DNA from: Sciurus carolinensis
Lineage: Eukaryota > Chordata > Mammalia > Rodentia > Sciuridae
Direction: 5' to 3'
Length of the DNA stretch: 64,000 nt
Assembly (NCBI RefSeq): GCF_902686445.1
Contig: NC_062219.1
Location: forward strand, 40,699,056 to 40,763,055
Both the position numbers and the translations under genes were made by a program. Of this stretch, positions 22,174 through 34,249 are shown in pieces; position 1 is the stretch's first letter; every line of letters begins with the position of its first letter. A model generated the notes under the pieces. It did not search any database. It worked only from the letters and a program-made list of their open reading frames with translations, and had not been told where the DNA came from.

Positions 22174-24253
22174 ATATTTAGCCAACATGCATTTCTTCTT
22201 TCCTCCTTTATAAAGAATTCCATTTAGTTATCAACCACATTCACCCTCCACCCCCATAATAAATGGTGGATATGCTGTTCCAATTTTTGCTGCAGCTATC
22301 TCATAAGAGCATGAGGAAGCAGCCTGAGGACAACATTGAAACTCCAATGACAACTGAGCAGAAAAATGGAAAATATCCTAACCCTTTATCATATAATCAA
22401 ACTAAAATCACTTAAATCTATATTTGAATAACTAATCCAGACAAAACCTAGACATCTACTCTATCTGTGGATGTCATTTTCTATGAGGTCATAAATTGTT
22501 CTATTTTTCAAGCCTGTGTCAGAGAGGGTTACTGATATCTGAGGCCAGAAGCATCCAAGTTGAACTTCAGTGATCATAGCAGGGAACTTCAAATATGAAG
22601 CAGGAAATAAGCTGAATCATAGAGCACTGGTGTATTTTTACAATGAACAGCTACAGATGAATGGCAGACCTTATATGTAGAGTATGTCATCTTGCTGGCT
22701 TACAAGTAAGTGGAGAAAAAAGAGGAAACCACGCCAAAATTAAAGGAAAGTAAAATACCTGAAACACTGAATTTGTTTAAAGATTCAGGAATGAACCAGA
22801 ATCCATTTTAAAACATGTGAAAACATGGAGATGAGCAGGCATGAATCATATGCCCCCAATCTCTAATGTATCCCCAAATTTGAGTCAATTTAATCATTTT
22901 AAAACTTGGTGACTCAATCGGTGCTTTATTTAACCATGTTCTCCCTTCTACAAACTATTATTTCAAAGAAAAGCCTTAAATAAGCCTTTCCTTTGAGTCC
23001 TTTTTATGTGAGATAAACTGGACATTTGTTGAAGAGATAGGGATAATATTCCTCACTATCCCCAAATTCTTTTCTTCCTCTTCTGCCTTGCATTCACTCA
23101 TTTTTTATTCATACAGAGACAGCATGCACATGTCACTATTGGCAAATTAAATGCAGAGTTCATTCTTTTTTTTCCCCTCTAATCCTTGGAACAAATGCCA
23201 AGAAACCTAAATTTGGGCAAAGCAAGATGTTTACTCTCAGCAGAATGAATCTAGTTATCTTCCATTTCAGGTCATTTTGGGGTGGACAAAGGCAATATAT
23301 AATGGCCTCCCTGAAGTCAATGTTAGTGACTTAAGCAAGACACCTCACTTAGAATATGCCACTCAGATCAATTCACTCCACGTGTCAACTCCCAGTGCCC
23401 CCCAGGAAGCACTTAGTCTAATGACATGATGAAATGCACTGTCATGGGATGCAATGGAAGCATGAAAAGCTGAGGTACAAATGAGTCTTCTAAAATGTTC
23501 TGGCTTGGATTTATGATACACAGGTCAAGCATCACTTTCAAGGCACTCAGAAAGCATTAAAATAGAGAACATAGTATCTCTTCTGGGTCTGATCCTTTCA
23601 ATGCCATTCAGCAGATTGTTCTTTAAGGCCTGCTCTACACTTGAAAGTGCATGATCCAGCTCACCCTTCTGTAGCTGCTGTTTCACTCTCCACTCTGTTT
23701 TAAAGCAGCCAGAGCTGAAAATAGCTCAAGAATGTGAAGGCTGCATGACAGTGCAGTTGCCATTTCAAACATGCACAGAAAATGTTAAGCCAGAGTCTAT
23801 TTTACTGAAGTGTGAACAGTCCCTAAGTGAAATGGTTAAAACTACCCCATAAAATATTCTCTGCCAAAAGTGGTCATCAAAATTGAAGGGATACAAATTG
23901 ATGGGATCACTTGACCTTCACTTAGGTAGAAACACAGTCTTAAAACTAAATTAAACAAAAATCAGTTGTTGCTTAAATTTGAAAAAAATAAAAACTTAGG
24001 TGAAATTATGTTATCCTATAAGAACTACAATTTGATTTGATATTGTTCATAGGACATGCCAATAATATTGCTTAGAGACGGCTGTGGAGGATGACAAAAG
24101 AATGAAAATACAAATATTACAAAGAATAAAATTTAATCATTGTTGAATTTTAAACACTGCTCAGCATTCTCCCCCCATGTTCCTTCTGTATACTCTCTAA
24201 GACTTAAAAGTTTCATCTTTGTTAATAAAGTGCATTTAAGAATTATCAATTCA
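22174..24253. other. Unrecognised sequence, no gene seen
   Basis: About 2 kb with no named repeat and no plausible exon. The block at about 23260-23560 has mixed composition and could be conserved single-copy sequence, but the window alone cannot show that. Confidence 0.5.
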
Positions 24254-24435
24254 GGCTGGGATCAGATGGTGGGTCAGTGGTATAGTGCTGTGAAGTGGTA
24301 TAGCTCAGTGGTAGCACGTGTGAAGCACCGGGCTCGATCCTCAGCACCATATAAAAAATAAATAAATAAATAAATAAATAAAAGTATAAAAATAAAAGTA
24401 TTGTATCCACCTACAACTAAAAAATTTTTAAAAAA
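24254..24435 (+). mobile_element. Tailed ID SINE with internal duplication
   Basis: An ID body ending 'gggctcgatcctcagcaccat' is followed by an (AAAT)n stretch and then a distinctive tail 'attgtatccacctacaacta' at about 24398-24420. That tail is also present in the ID copy at 42977-43112, defining a shared long-tail subfamily. In the 5' part, 'agtggtatag' occurs at 24276-24285 and again at 24294-24303, 18 bp apart, next to a third 'agtggtag' at 24307. Flanks 'tatcaattcagg' and 'tatcaagtcaagg' are an imperfect target duplication. Confidence 0.88.
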
Positions 24436-24439
24436 TATC

Positions 24440-24739
24440 AAGTCAAGGAAGGTCCAATTTTAAAGTATTTAACCAATAAATAATACAGGATGCCTTTTAC
24501 CATGCCTGGACTGAATATACTGAAGACATCACTCATGACCTCTGTTAATCTTTGGAACTCCTGTGATATGGTGCCAAGTTCTTTTTCTTGAATTAGTATT
24601 ATAAAAGCCAACACTGAAAACAATATTAAAAATGACAGACACACACACACTTATGGGATAATGTGTCCTCTTTGTCTAGATTGCTTTACCTCTTAATATT
24701 TATATTAAGAAACATTTATAGAGCATTTAATTTACTTCA
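24440..24739. other. Unrecognised spacer
   Basis: No named repeat. A short ACACAC run near 24638-24650. Confidence 0.5.
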
Positions 24740-24960
24740 GGCACTACTTCATATGCTGTAAAAATATTATTAGCTCACTGACTATGCATAATTACCCTCA
24801 GGAAATGGGTAGTAATCCATGTACGTATAAGGAAACCTGTGGACAGCTAGGTTAAGTAATTTGCCCAAAATTGCAGAGTTACTAAGAAACAGGACCAAAA
24901 TATCAACCATGAAAGTCTGGCACCTGAGCCCACGGTTTTCATCACCATGCTCTTGAGGCA
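24740..24960 (-). repeat. MIR SINE fragment
   Basis: The plus strand reads 'aggaaacctgtggacagctag', 'gttaagtaatttgcccaaaat', 'tgcagagttactaagaaacag'. This is the reverse complement of the MIR core. Old and diverged but long for a MIR. Confidence 0.8.
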
Positions 24961-25004
24961 CTTAATAATCAGCCTCAAATGCAGAAGGAAGTGATGGGTA
25001 ATAA

Positions 25005-25125
25005 AGCAAGAGAACAAAAGTCTAATTCTAATTTTGTCACTAAATACATCTGATGTTAGGCAATTTCCATAAACCTCTGGACTTCTGATTCATTAGAAAA
25101 ATAGAAAGTCTTCATTAAGATTTCT
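25005..25125 (+). repeat. MIR SINE fragment
   Basis: 'tctaattctaattttgtcact', 'aggcaatttccataaacctc' and 'gattcattagaaaaatagaaa' follow the MIR sense core. It lies close to, but opposite in orientation to, the MIR at 24740-24960. Confidence 0.6.
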
Positions 25126-25129
25126 GTCT

Positions 25130-26599
25130 TCCTCTAAAATTCTATAATTCAGAGCTTTTGACTTCATATATATTTATAATGGTTAAGAGCATGAGCAACA
25201 GAGGACCCAACCCTGGGCCTGCAGAGACTGAAGGTACCAAAGGAACTTCAATGTGGACACAACATGACCCGTTTTACAATCGGTGCCCTTTCAACTGTTG
25301 CAGTTTTCACCAATTATTCCTGATTTTCCCATCCAGTTTTAAAGTTTAAAATGACTGCTCAATATGAAAATAAGTGTCCTAAGACAGTGTTAGTGTGCAG
25401 AAAGTATGTGAATAAACCACATGCTAAAGTGACAGCAGACAGAGAGAGCTTCTTCATAACCATGGGGACTAAGCATTTCATATCTCAGCATAGAACTTGA
25501 AAATGGATAAAGTTAATTCCACCAGATGCCACAAATACAGAACCATCATTACAAGCAGCTTAGAGACAAAGTACCAAACTGCCCATTTTTCTTCTAAGTG
25601 CCCACTAGGGATAGAAAGTAGTTAAAGTAATTAGTTAATGAATGCCTGTGTAATGCTAGAAAAGAAATATAGAGATGATTCAATAACTAAAAAGTAGTCT
25701 AACCAGCTTAGTTGTTCATTAAAACTATATCAAACAATCTTGCATTCTGACTTTTATAATATACAGATTTTCATATATAAATCACCAAAGGGAACACCAA
25801 TTTCATAGATATTTGCAGTAAATCAATATGATCTGTATCAAAATATATTATTTCAATGAAGCAAAAGGATTCATTTTAATGATATCCCACTGTGCCCTAT
25901 TATTTGCACTGACTAAGTATTTTTCAACAACACTTTTTTCACCAAAAACATGTCTTCACAACTACCAAGCAGCTGGTCGATACAGTCAATTGAGGAGTCA
26001 TTTTAGTTTAGGCACCTGACAAAATGTTTTACTGTTCTGAAAGAAGTGACCAACAAATTGATTTTTCTTTTTACTAAATTGATTGGCTGTATTTGTGGAT
26101 AATTCCATCAAAATTAACTTTATGTACTTTCTCCTTTCCATTCAACATGTTCTAGATAGATAAATAGCTATTTACTTCCTTAAGCTTCATGTTTGCTTTT
26201 CTGTTTATGAGGAATTTTCATGACTCTCTACAATTAACATACTTGTAGGAAATTCATAACCCCTGACAACAACACAGGCGATGTTTATTTTATCTCCACA
26301 CTTTTCACATGTAACTATGTTTTTATACACTTCAGACACTAAGTTATGTGTATTTCAAGTCCTTGTTTTTCATCAAAAATTATGTACTATGTTTCTGTTC
26401 TTCAGTGTTCTTCCAAAACATGATTTTAGTGGCTGCAAAGTATGCCATTATGTGGAAGTAATATAATACTTCATGACACATTTATAAACAAATCATCATA
26501 TATATTTTTACTTTTATTGAGAAAAAACTCTTAAAACTAAAATACCTTCATTCAAAAGCATGAACATTTAATGTGTATGCTAACTTCTGCCGCACTGTC
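25130..26599. other. Unrecognised AT-rich sequence, no gene seen
   Basis: Several 61-63 codon frames occur without any motif. Nothing supports a gene or a named repeat. Confidence 0.5.
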
Positions 26600-26870
26600 A
26601 GCTGGAGAGAACATGTGGACACTTACTTTCATTAGCTCCTCTGCATGTTCCTCATTATCCCTGAGGAGTATGTTTTTGTCCTGGCCAATTTGATGGGTAA
26701 AAAGGATATGATCTGCCTATCTTATTGTGGCTCAGTTTAACTTTTTCATTTGTTTATTAACCATTTGTACTGCCTGTTTTTCAGCTTTACCTTTTCTACT
26801 GAGAGTCTTCTTGTATTTATTTTTCTTTTGATCACTGGTCTCTCTTAAGTAAATTTTTAACTGTACATTG
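26600..26870 (-). mobile_element. Probable old L1 (L1M-type) fragment
   Basis: The plus-strand wording 'ggccaatttgatgggtaaaaa', 'ttgtttattaaccatttgtac', 'gagagtcttcttgta' resembles the antisense of the L1M ORF2 3' region. It is heavily diverged and the edges are uncertain. Confidence 0.5.
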
Positions 26871-27766
26871 CTTGATGCTACTGAGGCACCATAAATTAAA
26901 AGTCAAGGAAAGAGTACTCTCCCTTTCCTACTACACCATTTCTTGCTGCCCTCCTATCTTTGTGTGCAAAATGTGATATTCACACCAAGAGACAATGAAC
27001 TGAAAATGAAATCGGATTGGCAGGCTACATTAGTCTACAAAACTAATGAAAGCACAGTAGTATATATTTCAACAGTCCAAAAATCTCTTTCTTGTGCTTC
27101 CCTAGCATGGCTGTATCACAGAAACAGATTGCTCTCAAATACAGAATTTATAGATTCATTGTAACTGCTCTTTACACTTGGTATACAGATCATTTTCCTA
27201 TCACATTAATTATTTAGATCTGAATATTTCCAAGCTAAATATTAATTATTTCCAAGCTAAAACTTTCTGAGAAAACTAGAACATACAAAATCTGAATGAG
27301 GGCAAAACTCCATTCCAATCATCTTTTTCCTTTTCTATAATGATACATCAGAAACTACTAAAAATTAGTAACTGCAGAGGAAATATAAGAATAACTGATA
27401 TGAGATAAAGACCAAAGCTATAGGAGACCAAAATTTTGTAGCTATTGATCAGAAGCAAATTTTATACAAAGCTATCCTGTATTCCTATCAGGGGTCAACT
27501 GTTCTTGCATGCAGCCTGATTAAAAAGTGAGATCACAACTGAATCTTTTGACATTGTTCAGACAGACAGACCTCCAGAGTACAGAGCTTGGGGATAAATA
27601 CACACACACAAAAGCTAATACATTGTTATATGAGTAAATCTATTAAAAGGCACAAAATCAACAAATATATTTTTAAATCTATTTTTTTAGTACATTATCA
27701 CTTTCTTTTGTCACATACAACTGGATCAAACCTTATGAATTTAGGTAGTTAAAACTGTTTCCTATT
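26871..27766. other. Unrecognised sequence, no gene seen
   Basis: Contains a small local duplication in which 'atttccaagctaaa' occurs twice between 27226 and 27262. No named repeat or exon. Confidence 0.5.
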
Positions 27767-28170
27767 TGTATTACTAAGCTTTTTCACCACTGTAACCTAA
27801 AGACATGAGAAGAACAATTTTAGAGGAGGAACAGTTTATTTGTCACTCATGGTTTTTGAGGTCTCAGTCCATAGATGGCTGGCTCCATTGTTCTGTGCCT
27901 GAGGTAAGGTAGAATGTCATGGCAGAAGGGTAAGGCTGGAGAAATCAGCTCAGAACATGACCACCAGGAAGCAGAGAGAGACTCTGCTGACCAGGGACAA
28001 AATATAAACCCCAAAGACATGCCCTCAGTGACTCACCACCCAGTTAATGCTTATCAGTGAATTAATGCACTGATTAAGTTAAGGTAATTATAATTCAATA
28101 ATTTCACCTCTAAACCTTCTCATACACAAGAACACCTCATATCTAAACAAACCATTCTCATATCTAAACA
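27767..28170 (-). repeat. 3' LTR of the MaLR element
   Basis: Starts 'tgtattactaagc' and runs through 'gaggtctcagtccatagatgg' to a doubled 'ctcatatctaaac' at about 28137-28169, a small duplication at its inner edge. It carries a near-palindrome TCAGTGAATTAATGCACTGA at 28054-28073, related to those in other LTRs of the window. Confidence 0.85.
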
Positions 28171-29625
28171 TTCCACTCCTTTCCCTTAAAACCCCAAGCC
28201 CATCTCACAATGCAAAAAACATTTAGTCCATTTCCAAAAGTCTCCATAGTCTTAACAGTTTTAGCACTGCCCCAAAAGTCCAAGTCCAAAGCCCCCTCTG
28301 AGACTCAAGGCAAACTCTCAGCATGAGCCTCTATAAAACTCAAAAGCAAATTACATATATCCAATATGTAAAAGCACAGAGTAAACATTTCCATTCCACA
28401 AGGGAGACAAAGGGGCAGAGGAAGAAGGCATGGGACCAAAGCAAGACCAAATTCCAGCTGGGCAAATAAGTTCTATAGCTCCATGTCCAGTATCTGTGGG
28501 ACATGGCATTGTGGTGTTTCTTCAAAAGCCTTGTGTATCTCCACCCCTATGGCTTTGCTGGTTGCCACCCACATGGCCTCTCTCTTGGCTCATTTCTGCT
28601 TGATTCTTGCAATTTTCCTTGGCAAAAAAACTCCATGGTAATGGCATCTCTTAATCTCGGGGGTCTCCAGTGCTGCTTCAGCTTCCCTCTGAGGGGTTGC
28701 GTATGGGACTTGGGCCATGCTGTACTTTGCCTGGCTACCCAGGCCTTCCTTTGAAATCAAAGAGGAAGCCTCCATGACCCCAGCATCTCACATTCGTGCA
28801 GAACCAGCATCACATGATTGACACCAAAGTTTGCTGCCAGCCTCCCAGGACCCTGGCTGTAGCAGCTTCTGAATGCTTGGGTGTCTGAGCATGATGAAAC
28901 AACTTCCTCAGAGGCCCTGTGCTTGCAGGGTTCCATCGGTCTCTTCTCAAGGGGATTTTTACTTTGACACCTTTGAGCCTGAGATGGGTATGTTCTTGCT
29001 AATTCCTGAGATTCCTTCAAGCCATCTTTGCTATTGTCGTGGCTGAAGTATTTAACTTCTGTTCAGTGACTGTAAAGTGTTAACAACCACAATTTCCTTA
29101 GCCCCCATTTTACTCACTTTTCTGGCCAAACCCTAAATTTTTCAAATCTTTGTGACCTGCTTTCTGATCCTGATTATCACAGTAAACTTAGATAAAAGTT
29201 GCCAGCAAAATAAATGCCACTGCCTGAATGTCATGCTGTCTAGGAATTTCTTCCACCAGATTAATTAGTCCATCACCTTTAAATTCAGTCTCACAGAAAG
29301 TCTCAGGACATGGGCAAACTATAGGCAACTTTTTAGTCAGACTGTAACATGAATGGCTTGAGTTCCAATTTCCCATAGAGTCTTCCTTTTCCTTTGAAAC
29401 ATCTTGAGCTCAGTCTTTATTGTTCACAGTCCTAAAAGCATACTGGTTTTCTCGGCTTCCACCAAAATTGCCCATTAAACTTCACTTACGACAATCTAAA
29501 ACTTTCCTAGTTTGCATCTCTAAACTTTCAAAATTCCTCCCACAAATTCCAAAAAGCTCCAAAAACTTCTGAATCCCATGGTCAAGTTAGGTACAGCAAT
29601 AATCCCACTTCTTGGTACCAATATA

Positions 29626-29989
29626 TGTTTTAGTTACCTTTTGTGCTGCTGTGATCAAAAAGACCTAAGAAGAACAACTTGAGAGGAGGAAAAGTTTATT
29701 TGTCATCACAGTTTCAGAGGTCTCAGTCCACAGATAGCTGACTCCATTGCTCTGTGTCGAAGTGAGGCAGAACATCATGGCAGAAGGGTATCACAGAAGA
29801 AAAAAGCTCAGGAAATGACCACCAGAAGCAGAGAGAGACAATGGTCATGCCATCAGCCAGTTAATCCTTATCACTGATTTAATGCACTAATTAGGTTAAC
29901 TCTCATAAGACAATCATTTCACCTTTAAATTTTCTTGCAATATCTCACACATGCACTTTTGGGGGACCCCTCATATCTAAACCATAACG
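29626..29989 (-). repeat. 5' LTR of the MaLR element
   Basis: Starts 'tgttttagttac' and ends 'tcatatctaaaccataac'. Compared with the partner LTR it lacks about 40 bp after 'gagagagac'. Both LTRs share the blocks 'gaggtctcagtccaca/tag', 'catggcagaagggta' and 'tcatttcacct'. Confidence 0.85.
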
Positions 29990-31162
29990 CTATCTGCACG
30001 TGAGATAATGAGAAATCCAACAAGCACATTAAACATGAATAGTCAACATAATGAAATGTATCTATAATCAATTATCTAGAAATAAAAAGATTGTTAAAAT
30101 AACAGAAAAGTAGGATATAATCAAGATGCTGTCTGTTGCTCAGTTGAAATAATAATCTAAGGCAGGGTAGAGTACCATTTTTATTTTAAAACTGACTTAG
30201 CCCCAGTCTTTTATAGTGTGTTGAATGAATGTATTATCTAATACTCTGACTAGTGGACATGAATTGTTTGCACTGAATTGCTTTTATTATCTCTTAACTG
30301 TAACTAAAAAAATTATCTGAACAGGTTATAAGAATTACAGAAATACAGAAATAGCTGATCTTTTATAACTACCTTTTTATTGCTAAATTTTTCTTACTCA
30401 AGCCTAATGATTAGAATGTGAGCTAAATTACAGTCAAAAAATTACAACACAAAAAAATATAGAGTACAATTACATCCACATATTTTGTTTTGTTGTTTCT
30501 CATCTTAAACAATTGGTCTTGTCATTTAACTTTTACAAAGTTTTGAAGTGTTCATTAAGTAGACTTAAACAGATGATCATGGTTAGTGAATGATAAATTT
30601 ATACTATAACTTTCTAATTACTGAAACTTTATACCATGAATAACATCATAGGAAACTGATAACTTCTTTAGTGAAAGAAATTTTGTATTTTTTTTTACAT
30701 AATAGGAGTTTTAAGATGTCCATGAAATATACAGACATATGTAAACTCACTGAATTTACTTAAGACTAATGTTTCATTTTGATGTTCATGTAAGCCTACA
30801 TAATGAATAAAATATAAATTTCATTTACATAATGCATTATTATCAAAGTCAGTTCGCAACAGTACACAAAGCATTTTACAATCAAATTTTTTAACAGCAT
30901 GTATACTTATGTTACTTGTTTTTCATAAAAAATTACAGATAATTCTTGAAATCAAAAAAGAAAAAATTTTCCCTATTTTAAAATACTTGCAAGGACATTA
31001 GTGATACATTAAATCTCATAATTCTTTTTTTTCTTAAATGGGAAGGGACACTCGCATTCTCTCTTTTAATCTTGTACCCAGAGCAATAATTTTTTTCATA
31101 ATAAATGGTCCAAGTCCCAGAATACCTGGTACCTGAGTGAGCCCACCATGACAATATACTGT
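29990..31162. other. Unrecognised AT-rich sequence, no gene seen
   Basis: Very AT-rich with no named repeat and no open frame of note. Confidence 0.5.
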
Positions 31163-31200
31163 CTATATATATTATATATATATATATAATATATATATAG
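31163..31200. repeat. Palindromic (TA)n repeat
   Basis: A 38-bp block opening CTATATAT and closing ATATATAG, symmetric about its centre apart from a 2-nt arm difference. Low-complexity, able in principle to form a cruciform. Confidence 0.9.
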
Positions 31201-33706
31201 TCTTATTTTTAAAATATGTGATTGATATATTTTACTATGCAAAAAATTAAGAATTGATACTGAGTTATATGAAGGGATTCATTTTTATAGATGGTGGAAA
31301 TTAGTGATTATGAATGCTAGTGATATGAAAACATTTTAAAATCTCTTTAATTTCTGAAAAATATTGCATATTTAGTTTATTTACTCTTTTTGATTTTGAA
31401 AATAATCCATAAAACACAAGTTAACCCAAATTTAAGAGTGCCTTCTATTTTAGTATTATGATATACTGATTTTTTAAATATTATGAATAATAACAGTAAT
31501 ATTGAATTTTAATGATAGAACTTTATTAAAAATCTAAAGAATATGTCTAAATTATCTGGCTACTCCCAGCTCCCTCAGGTATGACAGGTCTACAATCTAA
31601 CATGTTTATGTACTTGTTATATACAGGACAAAACATCAGCATCAAGTTTCTTTCATATTAGTCACTAGAGAACTATCCTAATATGATTTCGTGCTTTGAA
31701 CTACAATCCTTTTTATTACCACAGTGAAGCTTTATATATAAAATGCACAAAAACAGACTCTAGAAACAATTCTATATGAAAGAAAGATTGAGCATTTTCT
31801 ATGCAAACAATTGGCTAATATCTCTTCACACAGGTAAAGCCAAACTAGCTCCCTAGTGAGCAATCCAAATTACAACACCAGACACACTACATCAGTCCTC
31901 ACTGTAAACTGCCTCATTTCATTTAACATACGATGTTCCTTCTCCAGAAGGAGTTCTCATTCAGTGGTCAGAAGACATGAAATCATTCTTGATATCCACA
32001 AACTGTTTCTGTTTTTTCTGTCTCCATCTTCGGAATGAACTCCCCAGTCACATCTTATTCAGCAAAATATTGGTGGTCTCTGTTAGGTTTTTTACTTGCT
32101 CACCCTTTCTACTCTTTAATGTGACTTTAATGGAAATCTGTATAATAATATCTGGTATTCTTTTCATTCACAATAAATTTCACTAAAGAATCTCTGCAAA
32201 TGAGAATTTTTTAGGGGAATATTTATCATTCTGTCCAAGATAATTTTTCATGTTAATATAGGGAGTGAAGATGAAAAGTGAGGTAAAAAAAATTTTTAAA
32301 GTAAATACCTGTGTTTCCCAGGGTTATACTTTCTGAAAACTAGTACTTCATCCTGTGATCATACCCAAAAGATTCAACAAAAGCTTATCAACACACATCA
32401 CATAAGCAATACTTTTATTCCTGCAAATCCTATTAGTTCTGAAATAGAAGCAAGGGTACTTTCTGTACTGATGTCTCTCTAGAGTTCTTTTTAACACATA
32501 GTCCCAAATTGTCCTTTTCAAATATGCATTCTTTGAGTAGAGATACAAAATGGCTGCTGATCACGCATCATTAAGTGCCATTCTCCCCTATACCCAGTGG
32601 TGTTACATCCACCCAGCTATATTTTAAACTCTTCAGTGTAGATGTTGCCATTACAAAAGTCTCCCAGGACGAATGCACACCAAAGGGGAGTGTGCTAATT
32701 CTGTGCCTGAAATGCCTCTCTATTCTTTTGTTCCCCTCTACACCATCAAGAACACTGAAGTGCTCATGTCCTGGGTATAATCATGCCATTAGGTGATGGT
32801 GGAAAGACCAGGTAGAAGAAACTGAGTTATTGAATGACCATTAGGATCACAGCTGTGCCAACAACCTGAACCACTCACCTTAGGAATATTACATGAGCAA
32901 AGAATTGATGTTTTTAAAGTTATCGTATTTTAGCAACTTGTCCTTCTTTGTAATACAAGATATGGTGAGATACAGCATAAAGGATAAAATAAGAAATTCT
33001 GCATTATGAATCTACTATACCCCTTGGTTTTTGTATTTGTGAAAAGATAACCATGTTTCACAAATAGGCAACAAAAACAGTTAAATAATAGATGTAAAAT
33101 ATTCATAAAAAGCATCTGGAATATTTATATTGAGTTTCATTTGATCTTTAAGGACTCAGCTGTGATGACTTCCCAGCACCCATTCAGCTTCCAAGAGATA
33201 ACCAATGTCTAGAAAAGGAAGATATTTAATAAAAATTCTCAATAAAGTCACTTACATGTAATAGTGTACTCTATTGCTTTTCTAAGCTTTAGAGGTTAAA
33301 AGATGAAAAAAGGTCTCCTAAAGATAAAAAAAAGCCAATCAAATGACAATTTCAGGAGTGAAATAGAGAAAAAGAAAAAAAGAGATAATGCGAAAATGTA
33401 GGAGGAAGCATTATCACTACTAAAGAGGTCAAGAAAATCTGCCATGGGAAAGCTATTTTAGAGTGAAGTTCTAAGGAGGGGTTTGGCAGGTAGTAGAGAT
33501 ATCTGTGTGTGGAGGCAGTGGAGAGAGGAGGGGAGGTGGAGGGACAGACATTAGAGGTCCAGCCATACTGAAAAACAGCACAGGAGGAGGGAGATGGTTA
33601 GAGACAGGCAGCATTCAGAGCACAAGGAGTAGGTGGGACTATGATGCAGAACTTGAGTTTACCCCAAAATAACAACAAGGAATTGAGATCTCAGAATAAA
33701 CAAACT
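31201..33706. other. Unrecognised sequence, no gene seen
   Basis: About 2.5 kb without a named repeat. Frames of 60-73 codons at 31856-32186, 32348-32548 and 32575-32796 show no domains. A purine-rich patch lies at about 33500-33600. Confidence 0.5.
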
Positions 33707-34249
33707 ACTATTGTTTGGATCTCAAATGTCCCCCAAAGTTTCATATTCAGAAATGAGGATCTGGGAACCGACTGGATCAAAAAAGCTCTGATTTCATCAG
33801 CGGATTAATCCACCGATGACTGAATGGAAGAATGGGAAGAGAAGGAAGTGGAACCCAGTTGGAGGAAGTAAAGGACTGGGCACATGCCCTGGAAAGGTTG
33901 ATCTTCTCCTTGGTGTGCACCCCTGTTTCTTTTCTCCCTCCCTCTCCCTCCACCACCAGCACCCCTCCTTCCTCCTCCCTCCTCCCTCCTCCTCCTCCTC
34001 CTCTCTCTCTCCCCCTCCCTCCCTCCCTCCCCCCCCCCCCTCTCTCTCTCTCCTCTCTCTCTCTCCTTCCCTGCTGTCATGAGCTGAGCAGCTTTCCTCC
34101 AGCTCTCCCTTCCTCCTCACCACAAGCCCAAAGAAATAGAGCCAGCTGACTATTGTCTCAAATTTCTGAAACCACGAGTCAAAATAAATATTTCCTTCTC
34201 TAAGTGTTCTTGTTAGGTTTTGGTCACAGCAACAAAAGCAAACTCATAT
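33707..34249 (+). mobile_element. MaLR-like solo LTR with pyrimidine-tract expansion
   Basis: It starts 'attgtttggatctcaaatgtc' and reads 'cccccaaagtttcatattc'. A palindromic block at 33794-33819 is centred on GGATTAATCC. The 3' part has 'gtcatgagctgagcagctttc', AATAAA at 34183-34188 and 'tggtcacagcaacaaaagc'. The LTR is longer than its relatives at 47455 and 61331 because of a pure C/T run at 33962-34072. Frames of 88-108 codons here (Ser/Pro/Leu- or Arg/Glu/Gly-rich) come from the simple sequence. Confidence 0.85.
33962..34072 (+). repeat. 111-nt uninterrupted polypyrimidine tract
   Basis: Every base from 33962 to 34072 is C or T: CCT-type triplets, then CCCT repeats, a run of 12 C's at about 34029-34040, then CT repeats. 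A perfect 24-nt mirror repeat of CT lies at 34041-34064. It sits inside the LTR. Confidence 0.95.

Larger units (their letters stand above)
27767..29989 (-). mobile_element. MaLR (THE1/MST-like) retroelement with both LTRs
   Basis: About 2.2 kb, antisense: left LTR 27767-28170 (the element's 3' LTR), internal region about 28171-29625, right LTR 29626-29989 (its 5' LTR). Next to the left LTR, 'ttccactcctttccc' is the reverse complement of a polypurine tract. Next to the right LTR, 'cccacttcttggtaccaa' fits the primer-binding-site edge. The internal length of about 1.45 kb is normal for MaLR elements, which lack pol. Frames inside (up to 87 codons) are decayed. The LTRs differ by substitutions and a roughly 40-bp gap in the right LTR, so the element is old. 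Possible 5-bp target duplication 'ctatt'/'ctatc'. Confidence 0.88.

Noticed and set aside
33797..34149. Open frames of 88-108 codons on both strands
   Set aside because: They read through the pure pyrimidine tract of an LTR. The Arg/Glu/Gly- and Ser/Pro/Leu-rich composition comes from the simple sequence.
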